64,000 nucleotides of DNA from Carya illinoinensis. Taxonomy: Eukaryota; Streptophyta; Magnoliopsida; Fagales; Juglandaceae. The notes beneath the pieces were generated by a model. The model was given only the letters and a program-made list of their open reading frames with translations. It made no database searches and was not told where the DNA came from. The number at the start of each line of letters is the position of its first letter. Position 1 is the first letter of the stretch. A program made the translations under genes and the position numbers. Below are positions 25,147 through 35,568 of the stretch, piece after piece. The stretch is taken from the NCBI RefSeq assembly GCF_018687715.1, contig NC_056752.1, positions 8,570,001 to 8,634,000 of the forward strand, written 5' to 3'.

Positions 25147-25573
25147 TGTTAGAAATTTGGACCTCCCAAATTCACCCCCTAAGATATACCCTTTGCAGGA
25201 ATAACAAGAAAAAATAGAGAAATAATAACAACACAAGAAATTTACGTGGAAACTCCAAAACAGGAAAAAAAACCACCAGACCGAGAAAAGAAAATTCAGT
25301 ATGTGAAAAATTGTTACAATCACACAATTTCTCTTATCACCCCAAAACACACCCACAAATCTTCCCCACTAGCAAAACTTTAACTTTACACCTCTTCACC
25401 TTTTATAAAAAAGCCAACAGAGGAATTTAACTAAAGTCAAAAGTTACTAGATAAGCTTTCAACTGATGTACTTAAACTAAAAAACCCAAGCCTCCTTATA
25501 TAGGCTTGCAAATGTGCTCCTCCTTCACTTCCCATCCATGTGGGACTTAAGTAAAGGAGCAAACAAGTTAACA
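25147..25573 (-). repeat. 5' LTR of the small copia derivative
   Basis: 427 bp with TGTTA...TAACA ends, next to the primer-binding site, which fixes this as the 5' LTR on the minus strand. Confidence 0.8.
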
Positions 25574-25949
25574 TGATCAATTGTCAACGCAGTGAATGCA
25601 CTACTCCTTTATAATTGCTCTAATGGTGTGTACTGATGCATTTTATGTATAGCTGCCAGATTAGTGTGTTCAGATGGAAATATCAAATATCCAACAAGGG
25701 CTAATGCAGTCTTGTGAAGAGTTGTTTTGTCCATCCCTCATGCCCAGGTGCATATTGTTATATTTGACTAGATATAATTTATAAAAATAGAGGAGCAACA
25801 CAGTTGACATATTGTTATATCTATACTGTTAATTATATTACTAGAAGTACTAAAATTCGAATTCCATATATAGGTGCTAGTAATATATATAGAGTACAAA
25901 AATATTTTTGTACAAAAAATACTACCAGTAGTAGTTTTTTTAATTTTGT
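25574..25949. other. unassigned, with a 20-bp perfect palindrome
   Basis: No element recognised. GTACAAAAATATTTTTGTAC at 25,894-25,913 is a perfect palindrome. Confidence 0.5.
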
Positions 25950-26445
25950 AATTGAGTATTTCCAGCGACTAAAAATCGCTGGAAATAGATCAAACTCGTT
26001 GCAATTGATCTATTCAGCGATTTTAGTCCTTGAAAAAAATGTTAAATGCAACAAAAGAAGCAAGCGCTGCTTCTGATATGGGGTATTTGTAGCGTTTTTT
26101 GACTTTTTGTAGCTATTTTAGTCCTTGAAAAAAATCTTAAGTGCGACAAAGGAAGCAAGCGCTGTTTCTTATATGGGGTAAAAGTAGTGCTATTAAAATC
26201 ATTGGAATTGTTCAAAAGTAGCGCTTATATTGGGAATTTCATAACCCATTTCCAGCGTGTTATTTTATAATTTACAATGAAAATATATCGTTGCAATTAA
26301 CTCTATTTATAACGTTTTTTTGATATCGCTGCAATTGATCAGAAGTGCAAGGTTTATATCGTCAAACAAGCAAGGAACTAAAAAACGCTGCTTTCGATCA
26401 ATTGCAGTATTTTTTCATAGTATTTGCAACGATTTTGAGCGCTGC
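25950..26445. mobile_element. cluster of CACTA-type subterminal repeats
   Basis: Short motifs of the form AGCGATTTTAGTCCTTG and AAAATCGCTGG, often in inverted pairs, recur at about 25,967, 26,017, 26,110, 26,330 and 26,420. CTTGAAAAAAATGTTAA and TTGAAAAAAATCTTAA head two similar 100-bp units (near 26,030 and 26,125) sharing GAAGCAAGCGCTG and TATGGGGTA. This is typical of the subterminal regions that bind CACTA transposase. The outer end is degenerate. Confidence 0.5.
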
Positions 26446-27365
26446 AAAAGGTTAGATTCTTTATAATGATGATATAATAAATAATTAAATCTACATCTTT
26501 AACTGGTTTAAGCATTAGGAATAAATAGTAATTTCACACTAATATGTCATAATCATAATATATTCTTGATATGTTTCATCGACCCAAACTCTTATCGTGT
26601 GAGCCATATTGTTAATTCTCTCCATAGTACTGTTTCTGTAGATCAGATTATATTTTCTACTGTTCACACACAAGGAATTAAGCTTACAAAGCACGTGGGT
26701 TGGTGAGTACAGGTCATCTCATCTACCTTATGTATATTCATTTTTAGCAACACATGCACGTTCCCCATTCTAGAGAAAAGCACATTATTTCAACAAGCTA
26801 GAAGAATCCATGGCCGTCCCCACCACGGTCCCCATTCTAATTTCACAATGTAATTTGTAGCACTTTTACACCACCACCCTCTAAATTATCAAAAAATCCT
26901 TATCAAGAAAAGTATATTTCTTTCCTTTGCAGAAGTACTTTCTAGAAATAATTTTGTTCGTCTTTTTAGCTGTAGACATTACTTGCTCTTGGGGGTTAAA
27001 TTACTAGTCATAAACATATGCTTAATTAATCAGTAATTAAATTAATTATACGCATTTTCTTATGATCTTATCATCCAACTCATCACTAGATGATTAATCA
27101 CATGGACAATTAATTCATTGTTTTTCAACTTTTTCTATCTTCATCTTTTAGCATTTTTTTTAAACAAATTAAAAAATAATGATATATACAAGTCTAAAAT
27201 TTGCAAACTTCGAACAGACCTTCTATAAAAAAACATGGAGCTCATTATAAAAAAATATAGAAAACTCACTTTTTCTTGATAGGTCCACTTTTTTACCAAA
27301 AAAATTTATATAAATCTTGTGCAATTAGAGATTGTTTTGCAACATTACTCAAAATTGAAAACTTA
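26446..27365. other. unassigned AT-rich region
   Basis: No frame or repeat recognised. Ordinary AT-rich intergenic or element-derived DNA. Confidence 0.5.
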
Positions 27366-27592
27366 GCCCCATTAGGATTTGAAAAGCAATTCATCTCATT
27401 TCATCATTATAATTTTTTTAAATTTTCATACAAAATAATAAAATATAATAAATAATTCAACTTTTTTAAATCCTAATTTAATATTTTTAAATCTTAAAAT
27501 AATAATAATATTTAAAAATAATATTTTATTTAATTTTTATCTTTTCTTTAAAATTATTTTATCTCATCTCTTAATATAAATTCAGATTATAA
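27366..27592. mobile_element. hAT-type MITE of the ATCTCATCTCAT family
   Basis: The left end has TTCATCTCATTTCATCATTA, the right end TTTATCTCATCTCTTAA. The core is ACAAAATAATAAAATATAAT, AATTCAACTTTTTTAAATCC and AAAATAATAATAATATTTAA. As I recall, this matches a very abundant non-autonomous hAT family in Juglandaceae genomes. That memory is the main hint to the organism and should be checked by search. Confidence 0.6.
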
Positions 27593-28164
27593 TCTTGGAG
27601 TTAAAAAAAGAAGACGACCTTTCTGGAAGAGTAAAGGTGAAAAAGCACATGTACACGTATGGCACTTTGGAGCTTGGGAGGCTTTTTTTTTTTTTTTTTT
27701 TTTTTTTAGGGGAACGTGGAGTTTAGGTTGACATCATGTGTTGAGGCCATTTAAGAAATCAAGTAAACCATAAATGAAGTTTGAGATCTTGTGGGGAGCA
27801 TGGTCCTCAATATCCAAAAATCCTAATCCATTTTGTGTACATAATTCATATATACAATAAGTAATATTAATAATAATTTGTTAAAATTAATTATCGGATC
27901 CGTGATTCATTAAAATTTTTATTTGAATTCTAAACAATGTAAAATTATTAATATTTACATTGAATTTATGAGTTATTTTTGTCACAAATAAATTATTTTT
28001 AAAATAAATATCGAATTATTTTTTCTTACAGGTAAATTGCACTGCACTGATCAATAATACAAATTACAATGAAGGTAAAGATGGTGGATGAACCTAAAAA
28101 AGCCACGTTCTCAATTTGAACTTTTGAAGATAGGAAAAAGGAGAGAGATGTGATGAGGGTGGTA
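27593..28164. other. unassigned; T-run at 27,685-27,707
   Basis: AT-rich, with a 23-base T-run that could be the reverse complement of a retroposon tail. No protein. Confidence 0.4.
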
Positions 28165-29030
28165 GCCACGCGCTAAAGCGCTTGGCGGTAGGGTTGGGTA
28201 GTGGGGCCCCGCACCCCGCTACCTGACCCCCGTTCGCCCAGCCCCCGCACGACGGGGCGGGGTACACCGCCCCCCATCTAGTCCCCCTAGTGGGGGGGGG
28301 GGGGGAGGGCCCAACCCTGCCTCGCATTTCCCCCGCCTCGCCCTCACCTATATATATATATATATTATATCTATAAACATAAATATTTATATATAGAAAA
28401 ACATAAATATATGTTTATATATATAAATATATATTTATATTTTACAAATTGTGTATATATAAATATATATATTATAATTTGTTAGACTTGTTCACAAAGT
28501 ATGCATTAGCAAATTTAAAAACTATATAGTTTAAAAACTACTACACTACAACTTATATAAACTATGTATTGACAAATTTAAAAACTACATAATTTTTAAA
28601 TTATAGTCATATTTACAAAATTTAAATTTACAATTTATATTTAAAAATATATTTTTTTATCACTTTTAAATCTAGAAATAATTTTTTAAAATAATAAAAT
28701 ATAGTCAATATTTGAAGTAGAAATAAATTAGCAAATTTAAAAACTATATAGTTTAAAAACTACTACACTACAACTTATATAAAATATGTATTGACAAATT
28801 TAAAAACTACATAATTTTTAAATTATAGTCATATTTACAAAATTTAAATTTACAATTTAGATTTAAAAGTATATTTTTTTATCACTTTTAAATCTAGAAA
28901 TAATTTTTTAAAATAATAAAATATAGTCAATATTTGAAGTAGAAATAAATTAGGGCGGATTGGGTATCCGCCCCACACCCCGCCTAGCTGGGCGGGGTAC
29001 CACGCCCTAAGTGGGTTTGTACGCGGGCTG
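28165..29030. mobile_element. possible transposon with GC-rich ends
   Basis: Two strikingly GC-rich stretches, 28,170-28,350 (GGGGCCCCGCACCCCGC, GACGGGGCGGGGTAC, a 14-base G-run at 28,292-28,305) and 28,951-29,020 (CCGCCCCACACCCCGCC, GGGCGGGGTACCACGCC), bracket a very AT-rich interior. Shared GGCGGGGTAC and CACCCCGC words suggest related ends, as in some plant hAT elements. No transposase is present and no exact termini could be fixed. Confidence 0.35.
28505..28951 (+). repeat. 222-bp tandem duplication
   Basis: Unit 1 begins at 28,505 and unit 2 at 28,727, both with ATTAGCAAATTTAAAAACTA. They stay almost identical to the end of unit 2 at about 28,951. Differences include AAACTATG/AAAATATG and AATTTATATTT/AATTTAGATTT. 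The near-identity implies a recent event. Confidence 0.9.
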
Positions 29031-29469
29031 GGCTGTTTTGTTTAGGCTAAAGAGAAACCCAACAGTTGTTTGGGCTGGGCTGTTTTGTTTGGTCTGGGCC
29101 CAAGTTGTTTTTAAGTGGTGGTTTTTTTTGTTGTATTTGTTTATTTAGTTTATTTTAGTTAGTAGTAGGAAGCATAGTCTCTAGGACCGAGGGTCCGTAG
29201 AGTTTGTACTCCACTCCTTGGGAGGGGGAGTTGTGTGGACTGTCTTAGACGGTGGTTTAAGACAGAGTTTAGTCTCTCAGACGGTTAGTCTAGAGACCTG
29301 TCTCTCAGACGGTTAGTCTGAAGGCCTTGGACAAGACCCTGTTAGTTGCAAAGAAATTTGTGGACTGAAGAGCGAGAAAATGTTTGAAGTTGACTTGTAT
29401 TTTATAAGTTAAAAGTTGTAATTGTCCGCTTTCATGAATGATTGGAATTTCGCTTTAAAAAAAAAATAA
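29031..29469 (+). mobile_element. retroposon 3' end with A-rich tail
   Basis: GGGCTGGGCTGTTTTGTTT is repeated (29,027 and 29,080), and TCTCAGACGGTTAGTCT is repeated (29,275 and 29,304). The stretch ends in TTTCGCTTTAAAAAAAAAATAAAAA at about 29,448-29,471. That tail joins directly onto the duplicated segment, which begins at 29,470. It looks like the 3' end of a LINE or SINE-like retroposon, but no coding part is visible. Confidence 0.45.
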
Positions 29470-30952
29470 AAACCACAATCAATTGTGAAATCTAATGGGA
29501 AATTACAGTTTTTAATAAAGGTTCGCAACATTAGGTATGCATATATGGGAAGAAATCTTGGTCTACACGTTGCAGCATGTTGGCCAACGAAGTCGTCAGG
29601 CTTTCCATTGATGGTGGCCAAGGAGGTTGTTGGCAGTGGAGTATGTGACTCTATCGATGGTGGAGGAGGTCGTCCCAACAATGGTGGATGAGATTGGGTC
29701 TGTGGCCACAACAGAGGGAAAAATCAATTTATTTGGGTTTAGGTAAATTGGAAAGAGGGATAATTTATCGATCTAATGATAAAATTGGAGACAATTCGAT
29801 CAATTCAGCTTAGGACTACAAATGAGTCCTCTAAAGTGGATTGTATGTAGAACGACCCTAAACTTTAAAGTCTAAAGTAAAAAAAGATAAATATATAAAA
29901 TATTTTTAAAATAATTAAATGCTAAAAAATTATAAAATTAATTTTAAAGTAATATTATATATAATCATAGAGTGAGCAGTCTCTGCGTACTTTTTTTTTT
30001 AAAGGTGGTGCCTACTATTAAAAAAATAATTTTCTTCATATGAATATCAGATTTATTCACATTTTTCAAATAAAATACGCAAGGATTATACATTGAAAAA
30101 TTATAAATATTATTTATTATGTATGTGTATGTCTTCTAAAAATATGAAAACATATTCATCCTGTTTCGATTATGTCAAACAAATATAATTTAACAAATCC
30201 AATAACATCCTTGTCCACACAAATTAAATTGTAGTACCTTATCCATTAAAAACCAATGGTTTATCAGATTTTCCTTTTATTCTAATGAAGTGTTAGCATT
30301 TTCCCCTTCAACTTCCCACTTTTCCCTTTCAAGAGAAAAGGATGTTTATTGAGTACACATAAATAAAAAGGAAGCAATGCACTTTGTTATATGCTTAACC
30401 ATTTTAAAAATAAATAAAGAAATAAATAATTGCTAGTTTGTTTCCTTTGCATAATATATTTAATTAACTTTGTACATAATAATGTTCCACTTGTCTATAA
30501 TTTAAGCTAAAGAGATCAGCTTTCCTAATTTCATTGACCAGCACAAAACCAATTATTAGTCTCTGTCTATGCTAAGCTGAGTCAGCAGAGAACCAATGGA
30601 CAACAAAATGATGCCTCATAACCATTAAAAACATATCCTATCCTCACTTGCTTGTGGTATAGAGAGTTTGAAATGTTAAAAGAGTTTTGGGAGTTATAGG
30701 GTTGTTGCATTTGACATGTATACGAGTTATTTTATTCTCGAGTATGTATGTTAAACACATCATCAATATTATTTAAATGATAAGATTTAATTTGTAAGAT
30801 TTAAATTTTAAAATTTTATTTTTTAAATCAAATTATGCTTTAAGAACAATTTATTTAATCTGTTTTCCATACCTGACTTATAAATAAAATTTTCCTTTTT
30901 AGCAAACCATGCAAGGCCATTCTCTCTCTCCTCTTATATATATATATATATA
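29470..30952 (+). repeat. duplicated segment, copy 2, part 1
   Basis: Matches 13,168 to about 14,556 in the same orientation, with an additional 40-bp piece near 30,838. Ends at the Helitron terminus at 30,953. Confidence 0.85.
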
Positions 30953-33012
30953 CTAGTAAGGGCAACGTGCGCTGCACGTATGCCCATGCCCAATTTAACA
31001 TAATTTATATGTCACCCTACTGTTATTTATAAATATGTATAAAAAAAATTTAACATTATAATTTCATCATTGCCTCAAAAAGGTTGTCTAACTCTTAGTT
31101 TAAAAATCAAAATCAGATTATCTTAATTTATTTCAAAACATTTCATAAACTTTTTCTTTACTATTATTAAGATAAAAAAATGAAATATTAAAAAATTATT
31201 AAATAATAATAAAAAATAATATAGCACACTTGTCTAAGTAAAACATTAAGAATAAAGTTACCATGCCACCCCAATTTTATTGCTGCATTTGACCACTCAT
31301 CAATTATTTTTTTTAAATTTTTTTACTTCATAATTAAAGAAGTAATTTTTTAGTGTATTGATGTATTTTTTTTAAATATTTAAATATGTAAAAGAAATAT
31401 GGAAACAAAAAAATTACAAAAATAAACAATAACATTTGTGCTAGGTTGCACGCCCAGCGGTCATTGCTGGCCGGCAGCCTGGTACTACTCTTTATTTTTA
31501 TTGTTAGGCATACATGTTCTTCTATGATTTATGTTGGTCGATATGGTCTAACACTGTATGGAAGACTTGGGTTCAAAGAAGTTTGGTTATTTTATTTAAT
31601 CTATTCGCCTTTTTTTTTCTTTATTATTGGGATATTTTTTTTGTTTAAATAATAAAATAATGAATAGTTTATTTATTCTTTAAATCTCAGCATACAAATA
31701 ATCATTTATATGTGCTAAGACAAATACATAATACAAGATGTAAGAAACAACGACAGCATGTAAGCAAATCATCCAAAAAGAATTCATGGTATTAATTTTT
31801 ATTTTTTTTTAACATCTAACTACTGCATATAGGCAAATAACTGAATACATAATCAGAAGTATTTTGTTCGTAAGAAATCATACTGGGTGATGTCGAAAGC
31901 TGAGGAAAAAAGAAGCAGATTTGTCAATATTTATAGTTGAAACAATAAAAAAGATGAAGATTTAAGATTTTATGATATAGCAAGTAGTATTAATTGAACA
32001 AGATAATAACTTTTATATGAAGAGGCAAATAAACTTTTATACCAAGTGGTAGATAAAATCGTGAAAAAAAAATGTTAATTTACAGATCTATGCATTCAGT
32101 GGAGGCGGTGAAAGAAAACGCAGTGAAAATAAAAAGGATTTAATAAGAAGAAAATGGAGAAAGGAACTGTGTAAATTGAAGAAGACGAAAACTTTTATAG
32201 TAAGCTGAAGTTACAATCTAGGATAAACATGCTAGAGGATAAAAGCATTTTTTATGACAAATAAATGATTTTACAGATATAGTCATTTGGTGGAAGCAGT
32301 GAAAAAGAAAACGTCAAAATAAATGGACAAAATTGTAAATATGCAATTAAAACACAAGCTTAAAAAGGGAACCAACCCTTAAAATAGTTAAAAAAGAAAA
32401 ATGAAAGGGCAAAACCATAAAGAATTGAATAAAATATATGGTCACAACCGGAAAAAATTAGATCAGAACGTAACAAAGGTGAAGGATAGAATGGGAAAAT
32501 AAATACAAAATTAGAGGCAAAATTGTCAAAATAATAAAACTGAGGGCAAAGAGGTAATAAAGAAAAAAACATGGGTAACTAAAGAGGCATAAAACTGAAA
32601 AATTGAAAGTGGAAAGAAAAGTTATAAGTAGGGATAAAATTGAAATAAAAAAGTGTTAAACAAAATATTGTTCTTTCTGCATTGGCGTTTATATATATAC
32701 TAGTAAAGCAGCACGTGCGATGCACGTGTGCCCAATCGATATTTTTCTTAAGTGTAACAATTTAAAAATTTTTCAATTTAACTATAAATAGACAGAATTT
32801 CATCTATATTTTAACAATTTTCTTCCTCTTCATAATAAACATATAAACAACAAAATATTACACTACACAGATATAAACAACAAAATGAGTTATGGATTTA
32901 TTTTTCTGTCTAGGTGTCATTTGATAAGTAAGTGTCGGTTAGAAGTTAATGAGAAATGAGGGATTCTCCATCACTGACCTGAAATTCAGAAGCTGTTTCA
33001 CTATGTGCTTTT

Positions 33013-33442
33013 GCTCTTTTGGGAACACTAAAGCATATCAATAATTTGTAGAAGCAGATAATAGCACAAATTGATTAGGAAATGTGTTGATTACATATAA
33101 CATAGCAAATTACTTCATTTTAGTACACTGCAGGTAGAATTCCATGCATATTATGCAGTAGTCATCAGTTCATCTTTAATTATGTTATTACTACAATAAA
33201 TGGCAAAAGTTCAAAATGTCCTAAAATAAAGAACAAAAGAAATAAGTACATCTTATTCAGTATACTGAAGCAATTGAGGTTATTCATGTGAATCAACATG
33301 TTTAACAGGAGAGCAGCAACACTGTCATGATTGTTGATATCTTGATCCACTGGAATTTTTTCAAATAACAAGCACAGATTTTACAAGTGAATTGTAACTA
33401 AAAAATTTGTAAAATGACAAGTTTCAATTGGGATTTAGAGAA
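33013..33442. repeat. inverted-repeat left arm inside Helitron B
   Basis: Reverse-complement match to 35,569-36,005 over its length. Shared landmarks: AATAATTTGTAGAAGCAGAT, TGATTAGGAAATGTGTTGAT, GTCATGATTGTTGATATCTT and ACTAAAAAATTTGTAAAATG. About 2.1 kb separates the arms. Confidence 0.85.
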
Positions 33443-33647
33443 CATTCATGGAGGAGATGAATAAAATTATTAGATCTAAAATACCATCTCTTAAATACAA
33501 TTAGTATTTCAGATTCATATTACGGTTTTGTAAGAAATTGTGCATTATTAAAGGAAAAATAAAATGGAACACATAGAAGATCTAACAGAAGATAGAAATA
33601 CAAATATGAATATTTGTGAAGTATTATTTTATTATGTCGAAGCAAAA

Positions 33648-34076
33648 TTACAGAAATTTGAGGCTTTTCGCCTCAATCTTTAAACGCTCTTGCTCTTCAA
33701 AAATCTGCATGCCTTTCCTATCTAAAGGAGTAGCCACTCGAAAAGAAGATTTAAGCAAAGATTTTAAATCTCTGTTATCTCGCTTTAGTGCTTCCATCTT
33801 CATGTTGGACTTCATAAGAAGCCGCTGAAGGATAGCAATATTCTCGTGGAGTTTGTCAACCCCACCAGTCCTGGATTGTAGTCGCTGAGAATATGCGACA
33901 ATGGCTTATGAGTATCGGGTACCGAGACTCACAAGCTCGTAGATAAGTTCATTATCTGACTTATTAGTCAGATCATTATTAGATTGCATAATAGCATCTA
34001 CGGAAGAAGCAGAAACAACTGGTGAACAAGGTGCAGAGTACCTCATGTAGTGGTAATGAGAAGATTGCTGAGCCAT
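33648..34076 (-). pseudogene. unrecognised 143-codon frame with one internal stop
   Basis: On the minus strand the ATG at 34,076-34,074 opens MAQQSSHYHYMRYSAPCSPV and the frame closes with TAA at 33,650-33,648. One in-frame TAA interrupts it (about 33,910-33,912), 56 residues after the start, between LGTRYS and AIVAYSQRLQ. The N-terminal half is polar with SSVDAIMQSNN and DNELIYELVSLG. The C-terminal half is charged and helix-prone (DKLHENIAILQRLLMKSN, MEALKRDNRDLKSLL, EEQERLKIEAKSL) and could form a coiled coil. A TATA box lies 101 bp upstream. I do not recognise a family. It may be a captured host gene piece or Helitron-specific cargo. The stop could be real decay or a sequencing error. Confidence 0.55.
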
Positions 34077-34176
34077 TGCAAAGTGAGAAAGCAGAAAGAG
34101 ATTGCAGAGTAAGAATGCAGACTAATTTCAGAAAAGTGAAGAAGATGAGATGCGAAAGAAGATGAACTGAATAATT

Positions 34177-34185
34177 CTTTTATAG
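34177..34185 (-). promoter_or_regulatory. TATA box for the 33,648-34,076 frame
   Basis: CTATAAAAG on the minus strand, about 100 bp upstream of the ATG at 34,076, a normal plant spacing. It lies between the frame and the 43-bp repeat array, the layout expected of a promoter with upstream elements. Function is inferred. Confidence 0.45.
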
Positions 34186-34234
34186 AGAAAATTATGACGA
34201 CTCATCTCTTATGAAGTATTTCTCTACAACAGAC

Positions 34235-34451
34235 AAGAGCAATGTAGTATCATAGCTGCGGTGCCTGACATCTACAGAATAGCAAAGTAGTGTCATAGTT
34301 ATGCGGCGCCTGACAACTACAGAAGAGCAACGTAGTATCATAGCTGCGGCGCCTGACAACTACAGAAGAGCAACGTAGTATCATAGCTGCGGCGCCTGAC
34401 AACTACAGAAGAGCAACGTAGTATCATAGCTGCGGCGCCTGACAGCTATAG
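34235..34451. repeat. five 43-bp tandem repeats upstream of a TATA box
   Basis: Units at 34,235-34,277, 34,278-34,322 (45 bp), 34,323-34,365, 34,366-34,408 and 34,409-34,451. Units 3 and 4 are identical: AAGAGCAACGTAGTATCATA, then GCTGCGGCGCCTGACAACTA and CAG. Each unit has a GCGGCGCC core, and the last three have an ACGT core. The array is not protein-coding and is too regular and spacer-less to be CRISPR. It sits between the minus-strand frame and the plus-strand frame at 34,512-34,832. Confidence 0.9.
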
Positions 34452-34511
34452 AAGACCTGTAAAAATTCTATGGATCAGAGTTGTCTGGTCTAAAACAAAG
34501 GGCCACCGTTT

Positions 34512-34832
34512 TTGTTGAAAAAAACAGAGAGAGAGACAGAGGTTAACGGCTTAATTTTGATGAATTCTCTACTAACTATGTCATTTAGAAGAATATTTAA
34601 AGTATATCGCTTATGTTTTTCTAAGGCAATCGAGAGCTTACCACTGAAATCGAAGATCTCAGACATGGGTACGGCTGAAAAAACCCAGGAGGTCGAATCC
34701 GCACTGTTTTCCACCAGAAAACCCTCCAAAAAAAACAAAAAAGAGAAACCCAAAGAAGACAACGGCCAAAATCTCTTTGTACAGAGCTTTAGGCCAGGAG
34801 TTCATGAGAGTAACAAAACTACCAGGACATGA
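34512..34832 (+). pseudogene. possible captured exon, lysine-rich
   Basis: The more protein-like part begins at the ATG at 34,665 and reads MGTAEKTQEVESALFSTRKP, then a Lys-rich stretch (KPSKKNKKEKPKEDNG), then LFVQSFRPGVHESNKTT, ending in TGA near 34,832. The composition resembles the N-terminus of a nuclear protein. I cannot name the gene, and no second exon is seen downstream. It diverges from the minus-strand frame across the 43-bp array. A gene piece captured by the Helitron is the likely reading. Confidence 0.4.
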
Positions 34833-34954
34833 AAACCCTATGAGATAGGGCAAAAAAAAGTAGAGAAAAGAAGTGAGAGGAAAGAGAAGGTGAGGAGCGA
34901 AATGATAGAAGTCGGGGTGGCTCAATGGGGAATACTTTTATGAGTTTTGTTATA

Positions 34955-35098
34955 TGCAAGCACAGTCGCGTACTAATCTGTGTACCAATACTGATTCATT
35001 CATACTTCAAATTTAAATTAACATTGTTTTCAATAAAATCTACTTTTTGATCAATCACATCACATTGGTGTACAGATCAGTACACAATTGTGCTTACA
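34955..35098. mobile_element. MITE, about 144 bp, related to 23,759-23,900
   Basis: Ends TGCAAGCACAGTCGCGTACT and ACACAATTGTGCTTACA are imperfect inverted repeats (TGYAAGCACA). The core TCAATAAAATCTACTTTTTG matches the reverse complement of the MITE at 23.8 kb. Confidence 0.65.
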
Positions 35099-35568
35099 AC
35101 TATATTTTTCCTACTTTTATTTCGTTAGAGGAATGTGGGAGGTTTGTGTACGTGACAATACACACAAGAGAAACCCACATGCAATATTTTTGTGCTGAGA
35201 AGTGGATTCTGTCCCACCAAATGAAAACCAGCCGTCCTTAAAACGGTTTTCATTTTTTTTTTTTTGGTGAATTACGACTTGTTTGGATGCTCAACTAAGT
35301 CTGTCTTCGACCCGTTACATTGTTAGATTAACTGCTCTACTCGCAATACTATGAACATGATATAACATCATATTTAATACATTATGCTACCCGTTTATTA
35401 TATTTTCTGAAATTGTCTATCTTTATTTTTTAAAACTAACAAATATAATAGTATTTAACTGTATTTTTTTTAGTTTTTTAATAGTAGTATATTTCCCTCA
35501 GAAAACATGTGATCACTTAAATAAGATGGCCTGGGGCATATGAAAAGTCTTATGGTTTTTTGTGGCGT

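Larger units (their letters stand above)
23904..25573 (-). mobile_element. small copia derivative (TRIM/LARD-like), minus strand
   Basis: Two direct repeats of about 430 bp (23,904-24,337 and 25,147-25,573) flank an 809-bp interior. On the minus strand the order is 5' LTR, primer-binding site complementary to initiator tRNA-Met (TGGTATCAGAGCC, 25,132-25,144), a gag remnant, a polypurine-type AAGGTGGATATTG (near 24,340-24,352), then the 3' LTR. The element is only 1.67 kb, with no RT or integrase, so it could move only with enzymes supplied by a relative. It contains gag-like sequence, so it is a deletion derivative of a copia element rather than a classic TRIM. The expected 5-bp TSD next to 25,573 (TGATC) is not found at the other end. 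Confidence 0.8.

Noticed and set aside
28094..28327. Proline- and glycine-rich minus-strand frame
   Set aside because: Produced by GC-rich repeat DNA; no family, no flanking gene structure.
33180..33371. Frame PVDQDINNHDSV in the inverted-repeat arms as a gene
   Set aside because: Short, hydrophobic, and shared only because the arms are copies; no promoter or family.
34235..34451. 43-bp direct repeats as a CRISPR array
   Set aside because: Units are head to tail without spacers, in an intron-bearing plant sequence.
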